A stretch of DNA of 64,000 nt from Gyromitra esculenta (Eukaryota; Ascomycota; Pezizomycetes; Pezizales; Discinaceae), in the NCBI GenBank assembly GCA_038503075.1, contig JBCAML010000002.1:2170001-2234000 (forward strand). Reading direction: 5' to 3'. Made by a program: the position numbers and the translations under genes. Shown piece after piece: positions 9,396-20,500 of the stretch. Each line of letters begins with the position of its first letter. Positions within the stretch are counted from its first letter, which is position 1. Below the pieces are notes generated by a model. That model had not been told where the DNA came from and searched no databases. It saw only the letters and a list, made by a program, of their open reading frames with translations.

Positions 9396-12054
9396 ATGTG
9401 GGGCTGGAAATATTTTCTCGAATTTTCGACACTTGTTCTTGAAACATTCAACTTCGGCATCCCGAGTCGTTTGGGTGTTTCTGACGAGAGTCTGCAGGTA
9501 CCATTTCAAGTCGAGGCATCTTTAACTGCAGAACCCCTCCTCAGAACGTCTGGAACATGTCAAGATCCCAATTACAGGAGAAAACTCCCTTACAGTGGTC
9601 AAGTATGTGACTATGGTCGAACCGGAGCACCCAACACACCAACTACAAGAAACGGGTGGTGCAATCACACGGATATTTGCACGAATTATGAGGTGATCGG
9701 GCAATACCCAACGAACGGATGCGCTGGTAGAGTTAGAGAGGTAAATATATCGGGATTCCACCTTAATACACGAAAGTCCTTCACATCTAGCCTTGGGGAT
9801 TTCGATTGGGTTTTTAATGGGCGCTTACGTGCATGAGGTTTTTTCTAGTACTGGCTCGAGATTGCATATAAGGAAATCCACCCAGATGGATATAAAAAGG
9901 TAGCAATGTTGGTAAACGGGACGTATCCTGGCCCAACGATCGAAGCTTGGTGGGGTGACATAGTTGGTAAGTCAGAACCAAAAAATTAATATCCCGGGCG
10001 ATATCTGGACGAAGCCAATGCGTATATATGTAGTTATACATGTCACCAACAAACTACTGAACAATGGAACTGCTATACATGGTCATGGGTTACGACAATG
10101 GTTCAGTGTGGGTCAAGACGGTGTCCCAGGTGTTACACAATGTAAGTTAATGCTCCAAGTTATGGCCCAGACGGCGGTTAGGTACTCCCGAACTAAATCT
10201 AGTTATATTGCTAATAGAAATAAAAATTCATAGGCCCTATCGCTGTAAGTATACTGTCTTCCAGTCTAGGCTTCATCCAAGCTCCAAGGCCCGATGCGTG
10301 AGCTGACGTCTTCGGGTATTCGAAGCCAGGTGACACCATGACATATACGTGGGGAAATCACTCTGGACTCCCACTTATGCAGTACGGGCTTTCGTGGTAT
10401 CACAGTCATTTATCGCTTCAGTATCCTAATGGCATTGCTGGTAAGAGTTCAACTAGTCTCCGATTGGTAATTTAGAGAAAATAACACTGGCCAGATGTAT
10501 TTAATATAGGCGGTGTACTAATCCACGGCCCTACAAGTGCCAATTGGGATATTGACCTAGGGCCCATACTCATCACCGACTGGCTCCACCACAATGCTTT
10601 CGAGATGTACCACACTGAATTAACCTCTAGGGTTAAAGCAGACAGTATACTCATTAATGGCTACGGTGTTTCAGAGTGTAACAAAGCAGACCCGCGGTGC
10701 GTTGGAGACGGTAAATATTGGGAAGGCAAATTTACTCCCGGAAAAACTCATCTCCTGAGATTTGTCAACACGGCTACGAATACGCACTTCCGAGTATCGC
10801 TTGACGGCCATCGGTTGTTAGTCGTTTCCATGGATTTCGTTCCGATAAAGCCATTTTGGGCCGACTATATTGACATCGGAATCGGGCAGAGATACCAAGT
10901 CGTCGTCAAAGCGGACGCAGAGATTGATAACTACTGGCTTCGAACACAACCCCAGCAAAACTACAGCCAGGTGACACCTAGTGCAGAAAAGCATGCTCTG
11001 GGTATTATACGCTACACGGGCAGTAACGAGAAAACGAATCCAACTTCTCAGTCACTTCTTCCGCCAAACAAAGATTACTGCCGTGACGAACCTCTGGTAA
11101 ACTTGATACCTATGACGTCCCGCGGAGACAAGATCCACCGCAGTATACTAAATACTGCAGAAATATTTGAAGTTTCTCTTGCTCGCTACTCACCCGGCCC
11201 TCCCGATACGCCTGGTTCAGGTTATAATGCATCTAGCACGGATATGGATATGTGGCGTATCACCGACTACTCGCTATGGCTCAATTGGTCAGACCCTGTG
11301 GTTCGTGATATTTACAACAACCCGCACCTCACATCCGCGTCTTTTCCACAAGCTTATGCAATCATTGATGAGCGCATTGATAAACCTGGCGTCGAGAAAT
11401 GGGTAATTACTTTCATTCAAAAAAAAATTCGAACGATTAGCAAAACATTGTTAACAGTATATAAACTATTCTTGACAGGCAATCTTCCACATTGAAGGTA
11501 GATACACGGCGAAAGGCAAAACCAGCGTCGATGTTACACACCCAATCCATGTTTGTTCCCGTTTTCCTCTCTAGTTAGCCATCCCTATAGCTACAGAACA
11601 AGCCTAACCCAGAAACGGTCAAATATAGCTTCATGGCCATGATTTCGTAGTATTAGCCCAAGGCGAAGGTGATTTTAACGCAAGCTCTATACCAATCGTG
11701 ACGGAAAATCCTACTCGCCGTGATGTTGCATTACTTCCAGGTGATGGATATCTTGTTATAGCATTCAAGTTGGACAATCCCGGTATCTGGCTACTTCATT
11801 GTCACATTGGTAGGTGCTCTCCGTCACTGATTCCATTTATCCTGTGTTTGCCAACCCCTACGAAATATTAGCTAACGCTTTTTTAAGCCTGGCATGCGAG
11901 CCAAGGTCTAGGGCTTCTAGTTTTAGAGGCGCAAAGCGAAATCCCGAGAACTCTTGATAACTATGGTCAAATAATGAATACTTGTGCCAGATGGGACTAT
12001 TGGGCCAAGTACAGCAAACCGCCTCCAGCAAATAAAGAGGATTCTGGAATATGA
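9396..12054 (+). CDS. Laccase-like multicopper oxidase (asco-laccase type)
   Basis: Nine exons (9396-9740, 9849-9966, 10034-10141, 10234-10244, 10326-10440, 10510-11402, 11479-11550, 11629-11809, 11888-12054) give an intact 669-residue protein. Family role: one-electron oxidation of phenolic substrates with reduction of O2 to water, normally extracellular or wall-bound. All four copper motifs are present: L1 at 170-173 (HGHG instead of the usual HWHG) followed by DG and QCPI, L2 WYHSH at 218-222, L3 HPIHLHGHDF at 551-560, and L4 HCHIAWH at 611-617 with an axial Leu at 622. The protein ends in DSGI, matching the C-terminal plug of ascomycete laccases. Exon 4 is only 11 nt. The N-terminus (first ATG at 9396) is a poor signal peptide, so an upstream exon may be missing. 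Could also be a pigment-type multicopper oxidase. Confidence 0.9.
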
Positions 12055-12762
12055 AGGGGGGTAGGAAAACAGGGCCATATCTTCGTTTAGGGTTTAGAGG
12101 AAATATGTAATAATATGGAAAGAAAATTGGGATCTATGAGGTTAAATTAAGCGAGACTGATACATTCTCGAATTTGAAGGTTGGATTATACCTATAGATC
12201 ACGTATAACTTTGATTGTAAAAGAAGATAGATTGGTCTCTCGTCTATTGGGTACCAAGACCTAGTTATGCGCTACTAAACCAATCGTCGTGATACACTTG
12301 TACTAAGAACTTCACTACATGACTTAGGTTCGCCACGTTTACCTAAAACCACTAATACACAGGAATAAGCCCTACACAGGCATTCGTCCGGATCCTACAT
12401 ATGCCATTATTAAAATACAGCCAACCTGGATAAAGGAACCACGATTACATATCCTAGTGGCCATAAGTCTGTCCTCTGAAGGATATATCCGAACCTTTGA
12501 CCCCACCCACCCTAGAGAAATCAGCATTTGCACTTGCAATTGTAAAAAGTCACATGTACATATGGTGTAGCAAAGCGACGCACATCGCGACCGGGAGATA
12601 TATTTTTAAAAGCTACCAAGTACAAGGTGGGTCAATTAGAGGGCATAGATTTCATTTTTTCTCTAGCAGTTCCGAAGAGCTCAGTTTGATACCTGAACAA
12701 CTCTTCCTCTGATAATCCGGACCGGTTGGTTTTCTTTTGCTTATTAATTTTCTGTTATTACG
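12055..12762. other. Intergenic between laccase and NC2-beta relic
   Basis: Nothing recognised. It presumably holds the 3' UTR of the laccase gene and DNA downstream of the convergent minus-strand relic. Confidence 0.5.
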
Positions 12763-13341
12763 TTAGTTCATTAATAGCCTTCTAATCAATCCATAGCGAA
12801 ATAGGCCAGGAACCAGATTTCTGATACTATTCACCTTCTGCTTTGCGTTGGTTTTAAGTTTCTGTGTGAGTTCCTCAATTTCTTCAACATACTCTTCATA
12901 TCCGAGATCATTGAGGGCAGCAGTAATGTGTCGAGGCGCAATAGTTGACATACCCTCTTTCTCAGCAAACTCATAACTGACGGAGGATATCATCAAGATG
13001 AATTCAGTTCCGCATCGAACCATGGGTTCGCCTACATCTTTTTCGAAGGAAAAATCAGGGAGGATGTTTTCCTTGACAAATCTTAGAAGCGTTACTGTTA
13101 CCTTAAGTCAGTGGTACCTGCTGTAGCCCATAGGGAAATAAGTGTACGTACTAGTTGGAAGAGTCACTGTAGTTTCCTCTACATTTTAAGGCGAGATCAG
13201 CTTAGCAATAGCGGCGATGATGGAAGGGGGGTGATGTAAATGGAGGGATATTGATAAGAAAAATTCTAGGAACTAACCTTGAAAGAAATCAAGTCCGTTG
13301 CTATCTGCATCAAGATCTTTGGCTTTGATGGCTCGCGTCAT
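12763..13341 (-). pseudogene. Degenerate NC2-beta/Dr1-like histone-fold gene
   Basis: The minus-strand frame 12763-13113 encodes a histone-fold segment like the TBP-binding repressor subunit NC2-beta (Dr1/Ncb2). It reads VTVTLLRFVKENILPDF, then TEFILMISS, EFAEKEGMSTIAPRHI and ALNDLGYEEYVEE, matching the helices of that family (ISEILP, EFIHLISSEANEI, KKTI..EHV, AL..LGF..Y). NC2-beta pairs with NC2-alpha and represses TBP-dependent initiation in the nucleus. Against function: a possible first exon (13278-13341, ATG to a GTTAGT donor) ends in a phase that does not fit the only usable acceptor, an in-frame TGA lies just upstream of the conserved part, and the conserved leucine-proline start of helix 1 is altered. 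It is probably a diverged, dead duplicate. A working gene with an unseen first exon remains possible. Confidence 0.6.
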
Positions 13342-14149
13342 AGTAGAGTAGACTGTAGGCGTACCGGAAAAACTATCGCGAATTACTCCGCTCTTATACC
13401 AAGTTAGATAGTAAAGATGTCTTTTGAATTATCCAACTTTCGGCAGATTTCAATAGACAAAAGTATATACTTAAGACTGTGGGATTATTGTTGTGTACAT
13501 TATATTAAGCATGAGTAAGAGCAGCTACACTCTCTAGAGCTGCAAAACAAGTCAATAGAAAGAGTGCCACAGCTTCCTGTGTATCTCGGCCTTTCTATGC
13601 CTTTCTATCTGCGATCAGTCCCGCCGTTCCCCATTTAGTTGTATCACTGTACTTAAATTTCTATGGACCATAACATACTTCCCGGTAATATTGAAGTGAC
13701 AATAACTTGTTCCTATCGCTAAGCGCTTTGCTCTAGTAAATTGAATCTACTTGGGGTAAATTTATCCAGGGCAGATAAGGCTAGGAAATAACCGGCACAA
13801 ACCTCCCTATCATCTAGTCGACTCACATTCTATTTAGGCTACTTGAAAAATGGATTTTCTGGCATCTAAAGACATGCGATTATACTCGTACGTACAATAT
13901 GATACCCAAGCCCACCAAATCTCACTCGACGTCAACCCTAGCCTAGTCAGCTGACTAAGTCGCATAAGTGCAACCGTCGCATCTTCCTCACTGCCATGAG
14001 TTTGTTGTTAAGCTCGAGTTTGTGCAGATATCACCTACTCTAGCTACTCCAGCTACTCCATAGCTTCTTACTTTTATTTCTTTTTCTCTCGCTCTCTTCT
14101 ATTCTCTTCTATTCTCTTCTCTCTCTTGCCCCATGAAAGCCCCCCTTCC
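13342..14149. promoter_or_regulatory. Promoter and 5' UTR region of the ER mannosidase
   Basis: No gene. The last 80 bp carry a strong CT-rich tract with the repeated unit ATTCTCTTCT (about 14080-14128), a common feature just upstream of fungal transcription or translation starts. The upstream part may also contain the promoter of the minus-strand NC2-beta relic. Confidence 0.5.
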
Positions 14150-14171
14150 ATGGCCCCCCCTCCATCCCTGA
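14133..14171 (+). promoter_or_regulatory. Upstream ORF overlapping the mannosidase start
   Basis: An ATG at 14133 opens a 12-residue frame ending in TGA at 14171, in a different frame from, and overlapping, the main ATG at 14150. If the transcript starts upstream of it, ribosomes would meet this start first, which could lower translation of the mannosidase. This is inference from position only. Confidence 0.45.
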
Positions 14172-17100
14172 GAGCTCATCCACCATGGCCCTCATATCCG
14201 CGCATCCTACTCGTACTTTTCTCCGTTCTTTGCCTACTCCAATGTGTAATTGGTATGACAAAAGACCAGAAGTTGGAGCTCCGCGAGGAAGCTCGTGCCA
14301 TGTTCCGCCACGGATGGGAAAACTATATGCAACGAGCTTTCCCCGAAGACGAGGCACGCCGTGTGATCTCCAAAGTATACACACTACAGAAACAGCTAAC
14401 CTACTGTCAGATCAAGCCAATAACCTGTATCCCGCATCACCGCGACCGCGAAGACCCGAAAAATATTGGCCGCAACGATGCAATGGGTGACTTTTCTCTG
14501 ACGGCAGTCGACACACTAAGCAGTCTCGCCGTCATGGCAGCAAGCAACATCGAGGACGCGAAACGGTTCTGGGAGACAGCAGCGGAGATCGTGAGGATTT
14601 ATTGGTTGGTTGGTTCTTGAGAGGCGCGAGCGACTCCGAGACTGTTGGTCGGGGGAGGCTAACATGGGTGGGCGGACAGGTATAACGAGCCGAAGGAGTG
14701 TGATCCGGACATTGAAGATTGTAAGGAAAAGACGTCCTCGTGGGGCAAGTTCCAGAACCGGAGCCGCGAGTCGAGGGGATTCGATATTGATGCCAAAGTC
14801 CAGGTACTATCACCCCACCCCAATCCCACCCCGCCTCTGCCTCAGTCTTTTCGAGAATCCCGAATTCACCATCTCCGACGCAGGTCTTCGAAGCCACTAT
14901 CCGAACTCTCGGGGGTCTATTGTCTGCACACCAGTTTGCGGTCCGTTCCCTTCCTTCCATACCGGAGGGTGTAATTCCGCAACGCAAGTACGATAATGAA
15001 TTGCTGTACTTAGCTGAAGACCTGGGTATGCGCTTGTTACCGGCATTGACTGAATCACCTACCGGACTTCCTTACCCAAGGATAAACCTTCGGTACGGAC
15101 TTGCGAACAAATCAAAGAACCCAAAATACTACAAGTACCCCCGACGTGCTCCATATCCACATCCGGATAAAGGCACCTGGACTCTGCAGGGCGAGCATGA
15201 TAGCGAGGGATTCTGGAAGATCCCGAAAACCGCCGCCAGGGAAACTCCATCGGAGGAAATCACAGAGACCTGCACGGCTGGTGCCGGATCGCTCATTCTA
15301 GAGTTCTCAGCGCTATCTAGATTGACTGGGAATCCAAAATTTGAGCAGGCCGCAAAAAGGGCATTTGAGGCTGTCTGGAAACGGAGAAGTCAGCTGGGGC
15401 TTCTGGGAGGTGGGATTGACGCAGAAACAGGGCTGTGGAACAGTCCGGTAGCGGGTATTGGTGCAGGGATGGATAGTTTCTTCGAATATGCGCAGAAGGC
15501 GTCCGTATTGTTTTCCCGTGGTAGTAAAGAAGGAGAGGATACGTATTTCTGGAAGGTATGGGAGGAAAGCAGCGCGGCGGTCATTACTCATATGAGGATG
15601 GATAGTCCTGCAACATGGTGGAGCAACGTGCACCTCACCACGGGTGCGACTATTCCAGGTGCTAGTTCATGGGTTGATTCGCTAAGCGCATTTTGGCCAG
15701 GGTTATTGGTGGGAAGTGGGCAAGTGGAAGAAGCAATCAAAAGCAATTTGTTTTACACTGCACTGTGGAGTCGCTATTCTGCCCTGCCAGAGCGATGGAA
15801 CGTTAGAACCACGACCGTAGAAGGCGGACTTGGATGGTATCCTGGTAGACCGGAATTCGCAGAAAGCACGTATCTGCTATATCGCGCGACAAAGGACCCG
15901 TGGTATTTACACGTGGGTGAGATGATCATGAGAGATTTGAAGAGAAGGTGCTGGAGCAGGTGTGGGTGGGCAGGACTACAGGATGTTAGGACAGGTGAGA
16001 AGCAGGATCGCATGGAAAGCTTTTGGCTGGGAGAAACATGGAGTTATTTGTTTCTACTATTCGATGAGGGTACTTATACGGCCCCGGGGTTCTACTATTG
16101 ATATTTCTAACATGTTACAGATCATCCATTGCATAAGGGCGACGACCCGTGGGTATTCACAACTGAAGGCCATCCGCTGATATTTCCGAAGTCTCCCGCC
16201 AGCCTTACACGAAAGGCAGCTCCTACTGCACCTTCTACTCCACCAATTTGTGACAACCTTCGTCGTGGTAGTATTAATTTCTTCTCACCAACTGCTTCTC
16301 GGTCAGATATATTTCACGCCGCTCAATTCACGCGATATCACCTTTTGCCCAAAATTCCACCCCTTGGGCTATCGCCGTTGCAGCCATCTGATCTTGATAT
16401 TCATGCTGAAAACTCTTTCTTTTGGTCGCCAACAAATTCGACTTTTTACCCCTGGACCCTACCTCCACACCTAATTCATCCCGACTCTGTATGCGCGCCA
16501 CTACCTGGCCGAGAATCATTCGAGCTAATATTTCCATCTGTATCCACAACTGGAATTACTGGCGACGGCACAGCAGGAATCGTGAAGCGTGTTAGTGGCG
16601 GCATCATGATCTCAGGTAGCATGAAGGGTATCAGAATGGGGCTAGTAAAGGAAGCAGATGATATACTCCGGGTGACAAATGTCGGAGGAACGACGCTAGG
16701 GAGGGGAGAGATTGTATATCTAGAGCATGGCTTGGTAGATATGGGGAAGAGTGATGCAAATTTCCAGATTATCGCTGATAGTGAGTTTGTGGACTTAATA
16801 ATTGAAGTTGATGATGAGGATATAGGAGAGGAGGAAAAGGAAGGGTATCGATACGAATTTCCGGATAATAGTCTAACCGGACAAATGCCGAGTGTTGGTA
16901 AGAGCACACTTGGTGAGCTGCTTAGTAAGCTTGGTTTTGACATGCAAATCAGCGACCTCCTAGCACTTGTTGGCGGTGATTCTACATCTGCTGTTGCAGA
17001 GCGGCAAAAGACTTTTGCTGTCGACCCGACTTCTACTGCCTCCAGCACGCCTACAGCATCTAAAAAGCAGAAAGTCTTACCCGCTATTATGGCGACTGGG

Positions 17101-17535
17101 ATCGGCGTCTATCCTCCACCAGATACACCCTTCTCAACTGCCTCTTCCTCTAATCCACTACAACTCGCATTTTCTACAATCCACTTCACAGACACTGCCT
17201 GCTCCCCGGCTACCATCATACCACCGGACGCACAGGTTATCTTTGTGCGCCGTGGTGGATGCACATTTATACAAAAGATTCGCAACATCCCAGATACTCG
17301 CACCGTCAAACTTCTCATCATTGTAGATGCATCTCAAGATGACGAAGATAGGCTCGTGAGACCTCTACTGGACGAAAAGGTTGATAGGAAGTGGGGATTA
17401 CCAGTAGTTATGGTTGCTGGAAAGGGTGAGACAGTAAAGGCTGTACGGGATGGAAAAGTAGAGGCAGTGGGAATAAAGCGGAGATGGAAAGTACTTGTGA
17501 AGGGTGGTTTGGTTGGGAACTTAGTGGTTTTGTAA
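14150..17535 (+). CDS. mnl1: ER degradation-enhancing alpha-1,2-mannosidase (GH47, EDEM/Mnl1-Htm1 type) with PA domain
   Basis: Exons 14150-14604, 14680-14803, 14884-16069 and 16121-17535 join in frame to a 1059-residue protein. The family trims mannose from misfolded ER glycoproteins (Man8 to Man7), creating the glycan signal read by Yos9 for ER-associated degradation. Residues 18-35 form a signal peptide or anchor. The GH47 domain follows, with NDAMGDFSLTAVDTLSSLAV, FEATIRTLGGLLSAHQFA, GLPYPRINLRYG, ETCTAGAGSLILEFSALSRL, ESTYLLYRATKDPWY, ESFWLGETWSYLFLLFDEDH and the calcium-site region FTTEGHP. The long C-terminal half ends in a protease-associated (PA) domain around VIFVRRGGCTF, typical of fungal Mnl1. 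The start at 14150 is chosen because it precedes the signal peptide directly; an out-of-frame ATG lies 17 nt upstream. The first intron (14605-14679) uses a GTTGGT donor inside a GGTT repeat and is the least certain. Confidence 0.93.
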
Positions 17536-20500
17536 CAGCTATGGTGGGGTATGGCGTTCGTTTGGGTTTCATTAGCATTAGCATTGTTTCTCTGAGCGAG
17601 AGAGGGTGGGACATATCACGGATGACGCGAGGTGTTTTTATTATTGCTGATACGATTGGTACATACAGTAGCATTGATAGATGAAATAAAGGTTCAAGAT
17701 TCATGGCACATCAATCCCCGAGGTGACCCTCTCAGGTTGCCAACAAAAATCAACCAATCACGTGACAATTTAGTAACTATTATTCAGTCACGTGATTCAC
17801 TCGTTATGCTGTAGGGACGCAAGAAAATGTTCGAATGTTGATCAAAGAGGAGCTACCAGGCCGGGGTCTAAGAGTAGGTTTAATGTTCCAAGGTGCAGTT
17901 TTGTTTCCCCCACTACCAAAAAATCCTCTTTTTAATCTTATTATTGGGCTTCTAAACGTTGTGTTTACTACAGCAACCCCAATTCTACCCTTTCCTCACC
18001 CTCTCAGTCATTAGCTAACTGCGTATCCTTAAGTACCATTTGAACCGTTTTCCCGTTCCTCTGCTGGATGTACGGGATCTTTGCCAATTTCAGCGTTCTG
18101 GCCCCCACTTACATGGTTACTGGTACAGTTAGGTGGTATTAAATCTGCTCAGTTAGCCTTTTTCAGAGCACACCCACAAAATGCAAACCTCCAGATCTAT
18201 TGGCTAGAACTGCAAGCCAACACCCTTCGTGAGACGGCCTGGCTTGCGAGCCGCACTGATCTTTAATTCTGATTTCGTGGCTGCGGAACTGAGAAAAGAG
18301 GAGCGATTATTTTTGAGGGGAATTACACGTGCGCAAAAATTCGGGACGAATTGCCATATGCCAGTACTCGTTTTGGTACCCACGCTCCACCGTACTGTGA
18401 AGAAACACAACGGCTGGCATCAGGAGCAAACCAAAGTCACATGCTGCTCTTTTCTTTCCACGGAATTATCAAACACGAAAAAAACGCAAGAAAAGAGGTT
18501 TTGGGAAAGGCACAAGCGGGCTTTGTCATATAATATCACTCGGTCAACCTAAAGTCCGAACAAAATCTTCTTACACGAATTTCTTCCACCTCAAAAGTTG
18601 CAAAAATTTTCCGTCCTGTCTTTTTCGCTTATTAGAAAAGTTCAGCGGTACGAAACTAGGAATATTTGAGACATGGTACTATCTGAGTCACGCGGTACAA
18701 CATGCGGGGGGTACTATTGACGACCGAAAAGATCAGCCCACGAAAGACGTCCCAACCAACATGACCCATTTAGCTCAGCACACATCACACAAAGCCCCTC
18801 CCATTGAGTGGCACTGTGAAGAAAATTTTATTTGTCATGAAACTAGAGCGCGGAGAATCGCAGATTCAGCGAGTACAAGGATAGTGGGTTTTGGGCATTC
18901 CGTCGGAACCGATAGCCATTTTCATGAATCCGACCGTTGAGCATCTGCAAAAGATAAGATAGCATTAGTCGACGAGGATATTCCGATATCATTTACACAC
19001 TACCGGATCAATAGGGCCCCTTGCACTTCAGGAAGGCCCTGCTAGATAATGCCTGTCTTTATCTCGATTTCGAAGGGAGCGAAACGATTGCTATGCAGTC
19101 GTATCTTCTAACACTTCGACCAATACAACCCATAAAAGAGCTAGGAATCCCTAGGAATAGACGTCGGCAACGGGTTAGCTATAGAAACGAACCCTGGAAG
19201 ATCTTGGCGAACCAAGGGTACCCTAGACACACTCCTCCTCTCTCAGAAGCTTGCCATTGGACACACATGTGGGCCCTATGCAATACCATACAAGGCAAAC
19301 CTATAGATAGAGCCGCATATAATCACTCTTCGTACGTGCTCCAATCAACCAAATCCCATCTCCATGTCCGTCAACTGATCAGTTCCGTTATCAGCCCAGG
19401 GCAGCTGCAGGTACACCTGTAAAAGTTAGAAATATGCAATTGATGTCGCAGCAGAGAAGAGATTTGATACCATAAACCGGATCTATGATTACTCCCTCAA
19501 ACCAAATTCCCTTGCCAGGTCGCAAGGATTTTTTTGATCAACTGATCCCCTCAACATCCCGTCCCACTAGCACAAAGCCTCTACGAGCAATTATAATCAC
19601 AAACTAGATAGACGAAAATTCCTCCCCCTGATCTCCAAGCAGTATGCATAAACAGGCATCAGCCCAAGCACTTTCTCTAAAAGGGTACCAAAAAACCAAG
19701 ACCCGAGTGATAGGTAGTGAACCTACGCACCGCGTCGCTTCAAGGCGACCCATCCACGGCGAGTTTGTTTGGATTTGATTGTTGGATCAGCAGTCTGTGC
19801 TCTGTAGCGTTGTTGGTCAGTACCCTGATTTCGCCATTTACGAAAGCCTCCGCTTGGTCACCCTATTAAAAGGTGTTTAATTTTTGTCCTCGCCGTTGAC
19901 TACTAGTCTCAAAAAATGGCTTTACCATGAAACACATATTCAGCTCATATTTTTTCCAACAGTCTATACTCTACATACAGATCGCGTTCTGAGCCTGGCC
20001 ACACCATCCACAGTTCTCACTTTAGCTTCCCGTGTCTCAAGTCTGTTTTTCGGTAATATTTTTTACCATAAACTCCTTTTACATAAAGCGCTCACCATCT
20101 TCTCCTGCAGCTGTGTTTTAAAGATTTGACCACGTTTCAAGACTTCTCGTTAATACACGTACCTAATAGCAACAAAAAAAAATAGGGGCTTAAAGTAGAT
20201 ATCTATTCAAAGGATATGATCTGACAACTCTGTGCATATGTACATAGATATCGATATTCCTCTTACTCAAACCTACGAGCCACGGTTAGCGCCAGTCCTA
20301 GCTACTTGGTTCTTCGATGTGAAGCAAGGAATTTGCATAAGACTATTTATACCCTAGCATAACTACCAGTGGATTAACTAGGTACGCAAGAAATCTCTGC
20401 GCGCTTAGGCGATAATCTATAGGAAAAACTCGGGCGGCAAGGGAGATTTTAAGGTCGGCCAAGTCCTACCTACTGTAACTAGCTATATGCCTAGGTGTAG

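Noticed and set aside
11167..11406. Second plus-strand frame inside the laccase
   Set aside because: Shadow of exon 6 in another frame. The copper-oxidase frame is continuous and conserved.
14532..14987. 151-codon minus-strand frame
   Set aside because: Lies entirely opposite the mannosidase exons and introns and has low-complexity Pro/Ser/Thr composition.
16476..17048. 190-codon minus-strand Ser-rich frame
   Set aside because: Antisense shadow of the mannosidase C-terminal region; no motif.
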